A stretch of 64,000 nucleotides of DNA from Agrobacterium leguminum (GTDB lineage Bacteria > Pseudomonadota > Alphaproteobacteria > Rhizobiales > Rhizobiaceae). The notes beneath the pieces are model-generated. The model was not told where the DNA came from. It did no database searches and saw nothing but the letters and a program-made list of their open reading frames with translations. The position numbers were made by a program, and so were the translations under genes. Where the stretch lies: assembly GCF_015704895.1 (NCBI RefSeq), contig NZ_JADQWB010000001.1:536992-600991 (forward strand), in the 5' to 3' direction. Shown here piece by piece: positions 62,862 through 64,000 of this stretch; the first letter of the stretch is position 1, and every line of letters starts with the position of its first letter.

Positions 62862-63842
62862 ATGTCGGCAATCAAAATCGCGGCACGTCTGACCATTGCA
62901 TGTGCCGTGCTTGGCCTTTTATCGCAAGCCGCTTTTTCGCAGGACGCCTTCAAAGACTTCAAGCAGCTCGGCGGCACGCCGAAAATGCCGAAGCTGAACG
63001 CTTTCACCGCGCCTTCCGCACCCAACGCCCCGGAAAGCACCGCCCGCGATATCAGCATGGAAGCCAAGCTGACCAGCGAAGGCGAAGCGGTGAAGGAAGG
63101 CCTGTCCTGGCGCGTCTTCAGCCCCATTCCCGGCGCGGACGGCAAGTTGCCGATGCTCGCAAGTTCGGAAGGCGGCTCGGCGGAATTCCATCTGGTGCCG
63201 GGCGAATATTTCGTCAACGTCGCTTTCGGCCGTGCGGGCGTCACCAAGAAACTCAATGTCCCGACCTCCGGCAATGTGCAGAAACAGGTGCTGATTCTCG
63301 ATGCCGGCGGCTTCGTGCTGAATGCGGTTGCGGGTTCCGACAAGCAGATTTCCGGCAACCAGCTCAAATTTTCCGTCTATTCGTCAGACGCCCGCCCCGA
63401 TGGCGAGCGCGGCCTCGTCATGGCCGATATCAAGCCCAACACCATCGTCCGCCTCAATGCCGGCACCTATCACGTGGTTTCCGAATATGGCAACGTCAAT
63501 GCGGTGGTGCGCGCCGACATCCAAGTGGAAGCCGGCAAGCTGACGGAAGCAACGCTCCAGCATCAAGCCGCCCAGATCACCCTCAAGCTCGTCTCCGAAG
63601 AAGGCGGCGAAGCCATTGCCGATACGGCATGGTCGGTGTTGAACGGCGGCGGCGACGTGGTGAACGAAAGCGTCAGCGCCTTTTCGACCATGGTGCTGGC
63701 GGAAGGCGAATATACCGCCATCGCCCGCAACAAGGACAAGGTTTTCCAGCGCAACTTCAAAGTGACCTCCGGCCGGGATTCGGATGTGGAAGTGCTGATG
63801 AAGGATCAGGCGCCGGAAGATATGACCGGGGATTTCGAGTAG
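62862..63842 (+). CDS. Exported beta-rich protein of unknown function
   Basis: A 326-residue protein with a signal peptide (residues 1-26, LGLLSQAAFSQ). The mature part is built of repeated beta-type segments with VPGEYFVNVAFG, LNAGTYHVVSEYGNVNAVVRADI and LAEGEYTAIARNKDKVFQRNF: a shared G-x-Y-x-V pattern that suggests three or more related Ig- or carboxypeptidase-regulatory-like modules. No enzyme motif is seen. Likely a periplasmic or surface protein. No close partner gene within the window. Confidence 0.7.
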   Translation: MSAIKIAARLTIACAVLGLLSQAAFSQDAFKDFKQLGGTPKMPKLNAFTAPSAPNAPESTARDISMEAKLTSEGEAVKEGLSWRVFSPIPGADGKLPMLASSEGGSAEFHLVPGEYFVNVAFGRAGVTKKLNVPTSGNVQKQVLILDAGGFVLNAVAGSDKQISGNQLKFSVYSSDARPDGERGLVMADIKPNTIVRLNAGTYHVVSEYGNVNAVVRADIQVEAGKLTEATLQHQAAQITLKLVSEEGGEAIADTAWSVLNGGGDVVNESVSAFSTMVLAEGEYTAIARNKDKVFQRNFKVTSGRDSDVEVLMKDQAPEDMTGDFE

Positions 63843-64000
63843 GCGTCACCTACATCTCATCCGTCATGCCGGACTTGTGTGGACTTATTGTGGTTTACTT
63901 GATGCATAGGCCGGGATGCGCATCCCGGCCTATGCAGGCAGGTGGCCGTATTTCCGGACTGGTTTACGCAGCCGAGATCAAGCAAGGCCCTGCCTGCTCC
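63843..64000. other. Right-edge intergenic region with a 34-base perfect palindrome
   Basis: After a short remnant of a mosaic-repeat arm (CCGTCATGCCGGACTTG at 63861) comes a 34-base palindrome with no central loop, 63903-63936 (centre GATGCGCATC; outer TGCATAGG / CCTATGCA). No gene start is seen before the window ends. Confidence 0.6.

Overview
The window looks like part of the main circular chromosome of an Agrobacterium (Rhizobiaceae, Alphaproteobacteria). It is GC-rich. Its gene orders are typical of the group: trpDC-moaC-moeA, tatABC-scpAB-nagZ, and valS-popZ. It also carries an exoR gene, a diguanylate cyclase that resembles A. tumefaciens DgcB, a B12-dependent ribonucleotide reductase and a Mur-type manganese box. 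I see no prophage, insertion sequence, integron or CRISPR array; this is core chromosome with small accessory pieces. The species assignment rests on recalled protein sequences and synteny, not on a search.

Layout. 1-1.3 kb: the 5' end of coaD (minus strand) and three very small membrane peptides. 1.3-6.8 kb: a tight plus-strand run of a SurA/PpiD-like foldase, trpD, trpC, moaC and moeA, joining tryptophan synthesis to molybdenum cofactor synthesis. 6.8-8.4 kb: an AT-rich spacer and a GGDEF cyclase. 8.5-11.7 kb: a flavin-binding PNPOx-like protein, a Kef-type K+/H+ antiporter and a DUF971 protein. 11.8-16.4 kb: moaA, two exporters of the DMT and Bcr/CflA families, then mobA and mobB with overlapping ends. 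16.6-21.5 kb (minus): an nlpD-like amidase activator, pcm, surE and serS. 21.5-32.7 kb (minus): tatC, tatB, tatA, scpB, scpA, nagZ, a very large SPOR-domain membrane protein, argS and dgt. 32.9-35.2 kb: erpA, xthA, exoR. 35.8-42.7 kb (minus): a FadL-type porin, valS, popZ and a second pcm-like methyltransferase.

43-45 kb holds tRNA-Cys and a group of tiny membrane or exported proteins. 45-48.5 kb: wrbA, a CinA-type protein, a tandem universal stress protein and gpt. 49.2-53 kb: nrdJ, preceded by two NrdR-box-like palindromes. 53.1-55.1 kb: a BrnT-like toxin with an HTH partner, then mntH behind a Mur-type operator. 55.4-64 kb: a small membrane protein, an MsbA-like ABC exporter, an AI-2E-family permease, a GNAT acetyltransferase, a DUF2336 protein, a flavin reductase/nitroreductase pair and an exported protein of unknown function.

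The most notable non-coding signal is a family of seven full-length intergenic elements of about 120 bp, plus remnants. They have paired terminal arms and two internal hairpins. Stems differ between copies in a compensatory way while the loops stay constant. Six of seven have the same orientation relative to the gene just upstream and lie 24-74 nt after its stop codon. They resemble rhizobial RIME repeats and look like structured 3'-UTR elements.
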